Positions 1-10,316 of a stretch of DNA of 64,000 bases are shown here, in pieces (positions within the stretch are counted from its first letter, which is position 1; every line of letters starts with the position of its first letter). Origin of the DNA: Rapana venosa. Taxonomy: Eukaryota > Mollusca > Gastropoda > Neogastropoda > Muricidae. The stretch spans positions 51,329,283 to 51,393,282 of the forward strand of contig CM054145.1 of the NCBI GenBank assembly GCA_028751875.1, in the 5' to 3' direction. Under the pieces are notes generated by a model. The model had not been told where the DNA came from. It saw only the letters and a program-made list of their open reading frames with translations, and did not search any database. A program made the translations under genes and the position numbers.

Positions 1-80
1 GACAAGCACAGACAAACCCCGTGGGAACGCTCCAAAAAAAGAACACACACACACCCCCAAAAACCAAAACAAAAAAGCCT

Positions 81-308
81 CTAGACAAGGGTTCTGTTAT
101 CAGCAGCAGGTAAGATTCCAAGCAGTCGTTTGCCGTGTTGCTTTTTACCTGCCAGATACCTGCCTGATACCTGCCTGATACCTGGGCAGCTCTGTCACGG
201 TGCCAGACGGCCTGAAGACAGAGGAGATGCTTTATCAGGGTGGGAACGAAGGCTTTCCCATCTTTGATGCCATCTTTACCGGCGATTCATTGTCTGCTGC
301 CGGTCTTT
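81..308 (-). repeat. Inverted counterpart of the 28.5-29.35 kb block, short form
   Basis: Read on the minus strand this segment lines up with 28485-29354: the same flank around GGCATCAAAGATGGGAAAG, the same stretch CTGGCACCGTGACAGAGCTG, and the same end CTGCTGCTGATAACAG. Here the internal 11-bp minisatellite is only three or four units (about 147-184), against about 60 units in the partner. No coding sequence is seen. The two arms are about 28 kb apart in inverted orientation. Confidence 0.85.
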
Positions 309-370
309 TTTTTTCTTTTTTTTCTTTTTGTTCTGCCTAAATCGTTTGTAATGCTTTCCATTCCCCGAGA

Positions 371-392
371 ATCTCTCTCTCTCTCTGTTACT

Positions 393-463
<71 letters not shown>

Positions 464-567
464 TCTCTCTCTCTCTCTCTCTCTTCTCTCCCCCTCTCTC
501 TATGCGCGCGCGCGCGCGCGCGCGCGTGTGTTGTTGTGTGTGTGTGTGTGTGTGGTTGTGTTGTTGT
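371..567. repeat. CT, CG and GT microsatellite cluster
   Basis: A run of CT dinucleotides changes into a short CG run (about 504-525) and then GT/TTG repeats. Both strands are open for long stretches only because the sequence is repetitive. I see no gene. Confidence 0.95.
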
Positions 568-582
568 TGTTGTGTTGTTGTT

Positions 583-632
583 TCGATTTTACGTCTGTTC
601 ACTCTCAGTGATGATAAGACGAGAAATACAAT
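583..632 (-). mobile_element. Remnant 3' end of an I/Nimb-like retrotransposon
   Basis: The stretch CGATTTTACGTCTGTTCACT followed by a GTGAT-GA-AGACG pattern recurs at 37712-37755 and 52528-52572. At 37.7 kb it lies just beyond the C-terminus of an RNase H-bearing non-LTR element. I infer this is the 3' terminal sequence of the same family, in antisense. Short, so the assignment is tentative. Confidence 0.4.
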
Positions 633-641
633 ATATAAGGT

Positions 642-678
<37 letters not shown>
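642..678. repeat. Poly(G) run
   Basis: About 37 consecutive G. Such runs are hard to sequence and their true length is uncertain. Confidence 0.95.
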
Positions 679-679
<1 letters not shown>

Positions 680-837
680 TGAGACTTGAGGTGGTGGTGG
701 AGGTCCAACTGAAAATGCGCGAGGAAAGTAGTCTGATCATAAAAAGAAACCGTGCAAAGCAAAAGGTACAATTATATATAAAAAAACCCCACCCAATCCC
801 CAAATTTAATAAGTCATTAGCGTTAATGAAACCACAA

Positions 838-840
<3 letters not shown>

Positions 841-921
<81 letters not shown>

Positions 922-927
922 TGTTTC
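841..927. repeat. (TG)n microsatellite
   Basis: Nearly perfect TG dinucleotide array. Confidence 0.97.
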
Positions 928-1007
928 CATGGTTGCTTTGATTTTGTCTTTCTTTTCTTTCTTTACTTCTCCATTATTTCATCGTCATCTTCTACAGCAT
1001 TCTTTTC

Positions 1008-1182
1008 GCTATATTCATTCTCCTTCTCTCTTCTTCTTTTCTTCTTCTTCTTCTTCTTCTTCTTCTCTTCTTCTTCTTCTTCTTCTTCATCTTCATCTTC
1101 TTCTTCTTCTTCTTCTTCTTCGCATTCTTCTTTGCAGTCTTCTTCTTCGCATTCTTCACATTCGTTTCGCATTCTTCGCATT
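1008..1182. repeat. (CTT)n array with GCATTCTTC interruptions
   Basis: CTT/TTC repeats broken by TTCGCATTCTTC words. On the minus strand these read GAAGAATGCGAAGAA, the same interruption seen in the GAA arrays at 10.3 and 17.3 kb, which suggests a shared origin. Confidence 0.9.
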
Positions 1183-1400
1183 CTTTTATTTTGTTGCTGT
1201 TGGTGTTGCTTTTATCGTCTTCCCTTCTGTCCTCTTCTTCCTCCTGTTCTTTTCTTTCTTTATTTTCTTCTTTCTTTCATTCAGTTTTTCATTATATTCT
1301 TTCTCTCTTTTTTTGGTTTCTTTTTTCCTCTCTTTCTTTCATTTTTGTGGCAACATGCAGTCTTATGTTTGTTTTTTTAAGTGCGCCAGCTCGTTAAAAA

Positions 1401-1661
1401 GGTAAAGGTGTCCCATAACCTATAAGGTCGAAGGGGAGCGAGGCATCAGAGACCTCACTTCTCTAGGAGCCAGCATGTTGAGGGCGGCGCCCATCTCCTC
1501 TCCACTCGCTGCTTTACCTTCCCTGACCCTTAAGAGGCAGGTACCCATTTACCGAAGTCAAGGCGCGCAAACGGTCACCCATCCAACTGGTAACCACGCT
1601 CAATGCTGCTTAACCTTGGCTGGGGGAAAGCGAGTGCTCTGACCACTGAGCTATCCCGTCT
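1401..1661 (-). mobile_element. SINE-C, full-length, tRNA/5S chimeric head
   Basis: On the minus strand the element starts with GACGGGATAGCTCAGTGGTC, a good tRNA-type box A (TAGCTCAGTGG). It continues with GTTAAGCAGC and then GGTTACCAGTTGGATGGGTG followed by ACC. That second part resembles the 3' half of 5S rRNA, including the box C word TTGGATGGGTGACC. I see no tRNA box B. The body continues through AAGCAGCGAG and ends near TTATGGGACACCTTTACC. Other copies are at 15.3, 25.4, 33.9 and 59.8 kb. A non-coding retroposon. Confidence 0.85.
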
Positions 1662-1663
1662 CT

Positions 1664-1666
1664 TAT

Positions 1667-1699
<33 letters not shown>

Positions 1700-1702
1700 T
1701 AT

Positions 1703-1795
<93 letters not shown>

Positions 1796-1848
1796 ATATA
1801 CACACACATATTTATACACACACACACACATATATATATATGTTTGTG

Positions 1849-1891
<43 letters not shown>

Positions 1892-1901
1892 ATATTATAT
1901 A

Positions 1902-1935
<34 letters not shown>

Positions 1936-1951
1936 TTTAATATATATATAT
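1664..1951. repeat. (TA)n array with GT/CA islands
   Basis: Long TA dinucleotide repeats, with a GT run near 1766-1793 and CA runs near 1800-1830. The sequence is self-complementary over long stretches. It begins exactly at the tRNA-like end of the SINE-C copy. Confidence 0.95.
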
Positions 1952-2278
1952 CAGCAGCAGCATCGCTGTGGAATTCTTGCTGGTTCCTTTGCTATGCTTG
2001 ACATTAATTTTCTCCCTCCACGGATTGTGAACGGACGTCAGATAAACAAAATTGATGGCCGCTTCCACAACGACTCACCGGCATTTCAAGAATCCTGAAA
2101 GGGCAGAGATATCTCCTCTTGTGCAATGTTTTCCTTAGTTTAAACAGACATCTCTTTAGATTCAAGATAATAATAAAAATAGTAATGCACATATACACAT
2201 CCTTGAGCTGCAACAGGCTGTGAGGTTATACTGTGCTATGAGAGAGAGAGAGAGGAGAGAGACAATGACAATGACAAA

Positions 2279-2348
2279 TTCTTTTATTTCGAGGATAATG
2301 AATAAGCACACATGTGCTTTTTTACATCCAGTCCCCGCCCGTAGGGAT
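2279..2348 (-). mobile_element. SINE-A 3' fragment
   Basis: Antisense copy of the SINE-A 3' end: TCGAGGATAATGAATAAGCA followed by TTTTTTACATCCAGTCCCCG. Only the last ~70 bases remain, as expected for 5' truncation of a retroposon. Confidence 0.75.
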
Positions 2349-2381
2349 ACATCTGAATAATAATAATAACCCAATACTTAT

Positions 2382-2412
<31 letters not shown>

Positions 2413-2622
2413 GAGAGACAGAGAGACACAGAGAGAGACGCACGCACGCACACTTTAGACTTACATTTTCTTACTTGTTTATTATAGATTTAGTCAATTA
2501 AACCTCTACCCAACTCCCAGATACCTGCCCCCCCCCCCCCCTACCCCTTCCTTTCACCTATGGCCTTTCTGTGTCTAATATCACATTAAATTTTAGCGAA
2601 GAGACGTGAAATTAATCAACCC

Positions 2623-2653
<31 letters not shown>

Positions 2654-2660
2654 ACACACG

Positions 2661-2873
2661 GATGAGACTATAAAACGAGATCCAGTGTGCGAACGCACGC
2701 AGAACATCTTGCGCACACAGTAAATCCTGTTCCGCTTTTCGTAAGAGTAGGCCATCGTGTGCAGACAGAATTCACAAATCCGCACACACACGGGGACTGG
2801 ATGTAAAAAAGCACATAAGTGCTTATTGCATTATCCTCGATATAAAAGAATAAAATAAAAAATATATTAAAAA
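2661..2873 (+). mobile_element. SINE-A body and 3' end
   Basis: Sense copy. It begins at GATGAGACTATAAAACGAGA, continues through GCAGAACATCTTGCGCACAC and GGGGACTGGATGTAAAAAAG, and ends with CCTCGATATAAAAGAATAAA and an A/T-rich tail. The tRNA-like head is absent (5' truncated); a poly(C)/CA stretch precedes it. Confidence 0.85.
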
Positions 2874-3249
2874 ATAAACACAAACACACACACACGGAAC
2901 AACAGACAGACAGACAGAATGACAGACAGACAGACAGACGGACGGAACATACAACACCTCATGTGACAAAAAAAAAAAAACCATCATAGTAACTAGACAC
3001 CATCTATCAACCTACACCATAGTCACGACAGGACACGACACGACACACCTGTGCATACATTAGAAAGAAATAACGAAGAAGAGAACCTATTGGAAAGAAA
3101 GAAAGAAAGCAAGAAAGGTTGTACATGATATTGTAACACTGAGGACATAGGAGCACAGTGTGAATGAGTAAAGACAGACTCCTCCACTTCATCCCCCCCC
3201 CCCCCCCCCTCCCCTCCCCACCTCGCTTTTTCTCTTTGTGCAAGCCGTA

Positions 3250-4235
3250 GTACGTATAAGACGACGCGAGGAGTGTGTGTAGAGATAAGGATTCGTTCAG
3301 CTTGCGTGCAGCTTATGATTTGATGATTTTGTGTTGGCGTGCTCAGCTGCTTTTTATATATTCAGGAAGTCTGTTGTAACTGTTTCCGACAAAATGTTGG
3401 GAAATATTCTTTTTTTGTGTGTGTTAAATGTTTCGTTGTTTTTTTGTTGTTTTTTTATTCGTGTTTTATTCAAGCTGTTACACAATTTCCCACCTTTTGT
3501 CGCAGGGGTGTTGGTGGGTTTTTATTCTGTGTAGATGATTGGTAGTGAATAGGACATATTATGTCTTTGACTTGATTCTCTCAGACGTAACGTGGTGAAA
3601 AACATTATATATATATATATATAAATCTTAGAGGTCGTATGGGCTCCAAACAATGTCACTGATACTACACACCCAGTGCAGAACTATGAGATACAGAAAA
3701 AAATAGAAGACAGAAGCCCCCAATATATTAGCTACAACAGACACAGAAACATCGCACAGTTTTGGAATTGGTGCTATCAAGTCTATAGTTTCAGGATGAC
3801 GCTACAAAAAGATAAATGTTGGCTACCAAATACATTCCAAGTTTATACTCTTGTTATAGCTTTTTCGGTATCATACATCATTTTTTTAAAACCTCAACGG
3901 TGGTCCTCAAGAAATGTCAAATAATGTGTGCAGTTCGCACACTCTTCATGCATCACTAGCCAATTAAGACTTAAAGGAAAAAAAGGACCAGCCTGCTTTG
4001 TTCTAAAAAATAGCAACATTTTCACCATGCGTTGCCTATAAGTAACGTAAGCACATTTTCATAGCCTGGATTAAAAGTGTTTTGATGCTTTTGGAGTGTC
4101 ATGCAAGAATCACCTTTCTTCATAGCCCCCTCATGACACAACACCCTTCATTCTCAACAAAGGTAAAGAAAAAGAAACCTCCCAAAGACAATGTACAGCT
4201 GCCTGTAAGGAAAACACATTCTAATTTAACTCATT
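3250..4235. other. No recognisable gene or repeat
   Basis: Moderately AT-rich, mostly non-repetitive DNA with a short TA run near 3607-3622. Short open frames occur but none shows a protein motif or convincing splice sites. Confidence 0.6.
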
Positions 4236-4355
4236 GGCGCTGTGTCGTAGCTATTCATACCACACTTACTACACCTCCAAACGCTGTGTGGTAACTATTC
4301 ATACCACACTTACTACACCTCAAAACGCTATGAGGTAGCTATTAATACGACACTT
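4236..4355. repeat. Short tandem repeat, ~45 bp x 2.6
   Basis: Three successive units begin GCGCTGTGTCGTAGCTATTC, GCTGTGTGGTAACTATTCAT and GCTATGAGGTAGCTATTAAT, each followed by ATACCACACTTACTACACCT or a decayed version. The third unit is truncated. Confidence 0.85.
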
Positions 4356-4379
4356 GGGATCAGGAGAGTGCATAAAGAA

Positions 4380-4381
4380 GA

Positions 4382-4422
<41 letters not shown>

Positions 4423-4492
4423 GACGACGACGACGACGAATTTGACGACAACAACAACAAAACAACAACAATAATAATGATGATGATGATGA

Positions 4493-4557
<65 letters not shown>

Positions 4558-4675
4558 ATAGTCACCATCATCATACACTTAGGGCAACCCCAGGGTAAGT
4601 TAACTAACCCGAGGAACGCAACAACAACAACAACAATATCAGCAACAACAACTACAACAATAACAACAACAACAA
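4380..4675. repeat. Trinucleotide cluster (GAT, GAC, ACT, ACA)
   Basis: GAT repeats pass into GAC, then AAC/ATG, then a long ACT run (about 4490-4556), then CAA repeats. Open frames here are homopolymer peptides and are not genes. Confidence 0.95.
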
Positions 4676-5100
4676 GCATTCCTTGTTTGCAAAAGCTGTT
4701 GTTGTTAGTCTGTTGCTTGAACAAAACTTAGAGCACCAGAGCTTTGTAGGGATAGGTTGGAGGGGAGAGGGGGGAGAGGGGAGAGAGTGGGGAGAGGGGG
4801 GAGGGGGAGGGGAGGGCGGATCATTATGTGACCATAGAGACACGAGTCAGAGGGAGAATGGGCACTTAGGTAAGCTACAGGTGGATATCAGGTTACCGCC
4901 CTTACCATTTACCCCACTACACTATCATCATCTTCAGTCTTTGAGAGCAGATTTGCCGAGGGTGGGAGTGGGGAAGAGGGGGGAGAGGAACAGAGGGGGT
5001 GGGGGGCGAATGGGGGCAGGGAGAGGGGGGGGGGGGGTGTAAAGGATGTTTGGATGGGGGCAGGGGATGTTTCATTTTTTAAATGTGTGTGGGGTTTTTT

Positions 5101-5213
5101 TTTAATTCTTGTATATCGAGAATAATGGAATAAGCACTTATGTGCTTTTTTTTTACAACCAGTCCCCGTGTGTATGCGGTTTTGTCAATTCTGTCATCCG
5201 CTCCCACCGGCAC
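5101..5213 (-). mobile_element. SINE-A 3' portion
   Basis: Antisense copy with TATCGAGAATAATGGAATAA, CAGTCCCCGTGTGTATGCGG and GTCATCCGCTCCCACCGGCA. It stops where a long GT array begins. Confidence 0.85.
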
Positions 5214-5215
5214 CG

Positions 5216-5216
<1 letters not shown>

Positions 5217-5271
<55 letters not shown>

Positions 5272-5415
5272 TAATTGTTTATCTGGGATGTAATTTGGAA
5301 TGAAGATCTGTTTCTCTGTTTATCTCTATTTCTACCCCCCTCTCTGTCTCTGTTTCTATCTCTCTGTCTGTTTGTCACTGTCTCTGTCTGTTTGTATCTC
5401 TCCTCTCTCCTCTCT

Positions 5416-5453
<38 letters not shown>

Positions 5454-5636
5454 CTCTCTCTCTCTCTGACCAAATCTAGACACATGCAAGCGTGCTTACA
5501 CACACACACACACACACACACACAGAGGAACACACACACACACACAGGAACACACAACACAACACACAGCACACACACACACACACAACACACACACACA
5601 CACACACACACAACACACACACCCACAACACACCAC
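5217..5636. repeat. GT, CT and CA microsatellite cluster
   Basis: A GT array (5217-5270), CT-rich tract (5330-5468) and CA-rich tract (5500-5636). Confidence 0.95.
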
Positions 5637-5639
5637 ACA

Positions 5640-6340
5640 ATCTATGTTCTAACTCTTTCGTGTTCCTTGTAGTTTTTTTCGCTCCTTGTCGTTATAAACT
5701 CCCGCACCCTCAATATCCATTCTACACCCCCACCCCTACCCCCACAAATCCTATCTCCACCACCACCACCACCACCACCACCCACCACTACTACCCCCAC
5801 CCCCTTCACTCATCCACCCTCATCCCCCATCCCCCCCAAACTTTATACACCAACCCCACAACCCCTTTCTCTTGTGTTTGCTGTGCAATATCTTGAGGGC
5901 ACACAGATAACTCGCCACGCGCCACCTCTATGACGTAGGAAGGTCAGAGGTCAGGTGTCAGACATCAGCCTAGCAAGAGGATGAACGGGCAGGAGGAGGA
6001 GGAGGAGGAGGAAGACAAGGGGGAGCAGGACAAGGAGGAGGAAGAGAAGGGAAGTTTGGGGTCATTCCCCTCAGTATTCATTTTCCTCATTGTTTGGTTT
6101 TAAAGTACAGAGAGAAGGGGGGGATGGATGATTGAAGGTAAAGGTATCATCATTGCCTTCATGGAACAACGACTATAATACTAGCAGGAGTTGAATTACA
6201 ATAAGAACTACAACTACAACAATAACAAAACAACAAGCAAAACACTAGAGGCAACCACAACTATAAGAATAACAATAACAACAATAACAAAGCAGCAACA
6301 GCAACAAAACTTCGACGTAATCACAAAAAATTACGACAGT
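5640..6340. other. Low-complexity intergenic DNA
   Basis: C-rich CCA tracts, a GGA-rich tract near 5990-6060 and CAA-rich sequence. No gene or mobile element recognised. Confidence 0.6.
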
Positions 6341-6470
6341 GGTGGTGGTGGTGGTGGTGGTGGTGGTGGTGGTGGTGTGGTTGGTCATGATAATGATGAT
6401 GTTGATGATGATGATGATGATAATGATGATGATGATGATGATGATCTGGAGGAGGAGGAGGATAAGCCAT
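6341..6470. repeat. (GGT)n then (GAT)n arrays
   Basis: GGT repeats change into GAT repeats with small interruptions. Confidence 0.95.
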
Positions 6471-6474
6471 TATG

Positions 6475-6572
6475 CCCCAGAGGGAACAGATGACAAAATT
6501 TGCATTCAAAACAACACAGGCATACAATGAGGTACTGGATGTAAAAAAACCCCACATGGGTGCTCATTCATT
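6475..6572 (+). mobile_element. SINE-A fragment, diverged
   Basis: GGGAACAGATGACAAAATTT, GGTACTGGATGTAAAAAAAC and GTGCTCATTCATTATC match the last third of SINE-A with several changes. Older than the 2.7-kb copy by appearance. Confidence 0.6.
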
Positions 6573-6579
6573 ATCAAAA

Positions 6580-6720
6580 AACACACACACACACATACAC
6601 ACATACACACACCACCACCACCACCGCCACCACCACTACCACCACCATCACCACCACTACCACTACCACCACCACCACCACCACCATCGCTACCACCACC
6701 ACCACCACCACCATCCACTA
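6580..6720. repeat. CA then (CCA)n array
   Basis: CA repeats followed by CCA/CCACCATCA repeats. Confidence 0.95.
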
Positions 6721-7289
6721 CTACCACCAACCACCAACCTCACCTCAACCTTAACCCCCACACGTGTTGTGTTGCATGCATCATTACAAAAGCGTCAGTC
6801 TATATTGTGGCTGTCACAGTGTCACAAGTGCTTAACCAGGATTTAAGGGCCAAATGGGTCATGGGTTAATAGAGACATGGTCTGTTATCACGTGCTGTGC
6901 TTTGCCCATACCCAATGCGGTTCCGAAAAAGTCTGATAAGAAAAAGGGATAGTTTTCGATGGATCGTGATTCAGGGGTGGGGGGTGGGTGGGTGGTGGGT
7001 TGGTGGAAGATCAGGGGGAGGGTGGGAAGGGAGTGTTTTTAGTTAGGGGGGTGGGGGTGGTGGGTGGTGGTGGGTGGAAGGTGAGGGGTGGGGGTGGGTG
7101 GGAAGGGAGTGTTTTTTGGCTGGCATTTTGGATGAATATTCTGTGATCATGGATGATTATGTCCCTGGAATGTTCATGCATGTTGTTTGTTTCGTCTGTT
7201 ATTTGTTTTATCTCGGTTGTTGGTTTTTTGGGTTTTTTAAAATCTTGCCCTGTTTTTGAATCCTCAGTGATACTGTCTCTTTGTTTCTC

Positions 7290-7368
<79 letters not shown>

Positions 7369-7371
7369 CCC

Positions 7372-7403
<32 letters not shown>

Positions 7404-7559
7404 CTCTCTGTTTCTTAGTCTTGCTTCTTTGTATCCTTCTTGTTTAAGAATAACTCCTAAACGCCCAACCTCAACCACCCCCCCCCCTGCTGCCCCCCCC
7501 CCCCCCTTCACCCTGACCCCTTTCTCCCCAGGCCACCAACATTAACCCCACAGGTGTTT

Positions 7560-8340
7560 GTTTATTAGGCATGTCAGTCCACATTGTGGTTGTCACCAGT
7601 GTCACAATGGTTAACAAGGATTTAAGGATCATCGGTTAATACACTGCGGGTCAGTCCACATTGCTGCTGTCTCAGTGTCACATTGTCACAATATTTAAAT
7701 TGGATTGTAAAGGCCACCGAATCATACACTGTGTGTCAGTCCACATTGCTACTGTCACATTGTCACAATATTTAAATCGGATTTTAAGGGCCTTCAATTC
7801 ATACACTGTGTGTCAGTCTACATTGCTGCTGTCACAGTGTCACATTGTCACAATATCTAAATTGGATTGTAAGGGCCACCGAATCATACACTGTGTGTAA
7901 GTCTACATTGCTGCTGTCACAGTGTCACATTCACAATATTTAAATTGGATTGTAAGGGCCACCGAATCATACACTGTGTGTAAGTCCACATTGCAGCTGT
8001 CACAGTGTCACATTGTCATAATATTTAAATTGGATTGTAAGGGCTACTGATTCATACACTGTGTGTCAGTCCACATTGCTGCTGTCTCAGTGTCACAGTT
8101 TCTAAGTTTCACAGCAGTAAACTTGGATTTAAGGACCATGGGTTAATCATACATTTTGTGTTAGTCCACATTGTCACTGTCACAGGGTAACGATGGTTTA
8201 AAAAAAAGTCACAATGGTTAACAGGGATTTCAGGGCTATTTGTTAATACATTTTGTGTCAGACAACATTGTCACTGTCACGGTGTCATAATGTCATAATG
8301 TCACAGTGTCACAAGGTCACAGTGGTTAACTGGGATTTAA
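7560..8340. repeat. ~85-bp satellite, about nine units
   Basis: The phrase CAGTCCACATTGCTGCTGTC recurs with variants at about 7574, 7652, 7738, 7814, 7899, 7982, 8067, 8161 and 8259. Spacing is mostly 76-98 bases. Units also share CACATTGTCACAATATTTAA and GCCACCGAATCATACACTGT. The central units are most alike, the ends more diverged. Confidence 0.9.
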
Positions 8341-8351
8341 GGACTGTGGGC

Positions 8352-8443
8352 TGATAGACTATGAGACATAGAACATGGTCTAATATCAACCTGCTGTTGA
8401 TAGACTATGAGACATAGAACATGGTCTAATATCAACCTGCTGT
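8352..8443. repeat. Perfect 46-bp tandem duplication
   Basis: The segment from TGATAGACTATGAGACATAG to ATATCAACCTGCTGT is present twice head-to-tail with no difference that I can see. It lies at the right edge of the 85-bp satellite. Confidence 0.95.
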
Positions 8444-8640
8444 GGTCCCCCTCTGGCTGGTGGCCCCACGGCGGCCTGATAGCGGTGGTCTCCCTGTGGA
8501 CCCCCGACCCGAGGATGAGACATTACAAATCTGGGTGTGCTTGTGGCGGGGGAGAGTGGAATGAGCGGTGTGGGAACAGTAGGACGGGAACGTCACAGAA
8601 GATGAGGCAGCAAGAAAAAACCAACAACAACAACAACCTG
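8444..8640 (+). repeat. Dispersed repeat H, copy 1
   Basis: Similar in order and content to 24112-24300: GGCCCCACGGCGGCCTGATA against GGCCTCATGGCGGCTTGTCA, then TGACGAATCTGGG-like, GAGCGGCGTGGGGA-like and a GGTCACAGGAGATGAG-like phrase. Class unknown; no open frame of note. Confidence 0.65.
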
Positions 8641-9041
8641 CTGTGGTCACACCACCCTCCCCCCCACCCACCCCGCCTGTCTCCTTTGCGGTATGAAAGG
8701 ATTTAAGATCCGAGAGCAGTTGTTTTTGTCTTGTTTTTTTGATATTTTGTGTTTGTTTAGCTTTGAAATTTTTTGGGGGTGGTGGTGGTGGTGGTGAATT
8801 TTTTGTTTGTTTTCGATTATTTTTTTTAATTTTTGTTTGCATCTGTTTGTTTCGGTGTTTTTAGTTTTGGGTTTTTGGTTGTTTGTTTTTTTTACTGATT
8901 GGCATTTGAAGCAACAATGCAAATGTTGATGAAGATTCTGGGATGACGAACAGTCTCCTGCTTGGAATGTTTTGCTTGTTATTTCATCTGTTCCTGTTTT
9001 CTGTGTCTCTATATTCTCACTGTCTCTTTGTCTCTCTCTCT

Positions 9042-9078
<37 letters not shown>

Positions 9079-9761
9079 CCTCTCTCCCTCCTCCCTCTCT
9101 CTCCCTCTCTTCCACCCCCCCCTCCCATCCCTGTTTTCTCTCAGTTTTGCTTCTTTGCATCTTCTTCTCTTACAAATTATATACTAGACAGCCACGCCAC
9201 ACCCCCCCCCCCACCCCCACCCCCCACATCACACCCCTAGACCCCTCATCCTCTCACCCTCACCCTGACCTCTTTCCTTCAGGCCACCCTACCCATATTA
9301 ACCCCCACAGGTGTTCATTAGCGAGGCCTCAAGCAAGCCCCTATTGCCGCTGTCAGGGTGTGACAATGGTTAGCCAGGATTTCAGGGCCAAATGGGTCAG
9401 GGCCAATACACCTGCGGGATCAATGACTCAGCCTGTCTGTTATCACGTGCTGTGGTTGTTTTTGCTTGTCATTATCAGTGCCCTTTAGATAGCCTGATAA
9501 GAAACTGGGATGGGTGTTTTTTTTTGCTGGATGTGGTTCTATTTGTGAAAATTATCTTTCTTTTTATTTTAAAAAAAGAGATTATTTTAGCACTGAAAGA
9601 AACAATACAGAAAGAGATTTAAGATGATGAAATGTGTGTATAGTTTGGTGCTTGGATTTTCTTGTTTTTTCCCTTTTGTCTGTTTTTCTCTGTTTATGCA
9701 TGTGTGTGTGTGTGTGCAGGTTTTTGTACGTGTGTGCGCAGGCATATGCACGCGTGTGTGT

Positions 9762-9819
9762 GTGTGTGTGTGTGTGTGCATGATTGCACACATAAAAATA
9801 CATATACGCACAGACAAAC

Positions 9820-9866
<47 letters not shown>
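9762..9866. repeat. GT then CA microsatellites
   Basis: GT run (9756-9778) and, after a short spacer, CG/CA run (9822-9866). Confidence 0.9.
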
Positions 9867-9867
<1 letters not shown>

Positions 9868-9989
9868 GCTCAGTCAGAAAGGGAAGGAAAGGAAGACTGG
9901 AAAGAAAAAAGAAAGATGACACTTTGCAACAAAACTACACATAAAACATAGCAGAGAATGACTAACATAAAACCTCAAAAACCTCAAAA

Positions 9990-10316
9990 TTCCCCTTGGG
10001 GGGATTCTGAGGGCCTGCCAGTAGAAATAGCATCCCACCTTCTGAAAATTATGTGCTATGAATTCCTCCTTTTCCATCCCTCTCTTTTTTTCTGCCTTGT
10101 TCTTGTTCCTTCATGTCACCTCCTTCTTAAGAGTCTGTTTTCTGCCTTCTTTGTCAAGGTCTCCCGGTTTTTTCCCGAAAGACTTAATATACATAAAGTT
10201 TCTCCCAGGCTGAAGTTGGAAGCGCTGGGCCTGACTTGTCAGGCACTTAAAGGCAGCACAACGTATTTTTGCTCATAAGACAGACAACAATAGTTGCTGC
10301 CTGAGCGTTTGACGAA
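9990..10316 (+). mobile_element. Family D retroposon, copy 1
   Basis: About 330 bases shared with 13905-14290, 16714-17316 and, in antisense, 58.6/59.5 kb. Landmarks in order are GGCCTGCCAGTAGAAATAGC, a GAATTCCTCCTTTTC-type word, GGGCCTGACTTGTCAGGCAC, and a 3' hairpin CAGACAACAATAGTTGCTG. It then runs directly into GAC/GAA repeats. No tRNA box A or B was seen and no protein is encoded. The fixed 3' end followed by a simple-repeat tail suggests a non-autonomous non-LTR element. Confidence 0.7.

Larger units (their letters stand above)
6755..9560. repeat. Diverged segmental repeat block, three units
   Basis: A module recurs near 6755-6960, 7535-8450 and 9290-9560. It has ACCCCCACA-GGTGT, then a CAGT-GTCACAA phrase, then AGGATTTAAGGGCCAAATGG, then (first and third units) CTGTTATCACGTGCTGTG. 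Between modules lie related spacers with CTCT tracts and AGTTTTGCTTCTTTG-like words (near 7415 and 9140). This points to old tandem duplication in units of roughly 1-2 kb. No coding sequence. Confidence 0.75.

Noticed and set aside
1401..1661. 5S rRNA gene
   Set aside because: Only the central to 3' part resembles 5S rRNA; the 5' half is tRNA-like and the 3' part is unrelated, and it is dispersed rather than in a tandem gene array.
7560..8340. CRISPR array
   Set aside because: Units are contiguous at about 85 bp with no alternating spacers, in a eukaryotic genome.
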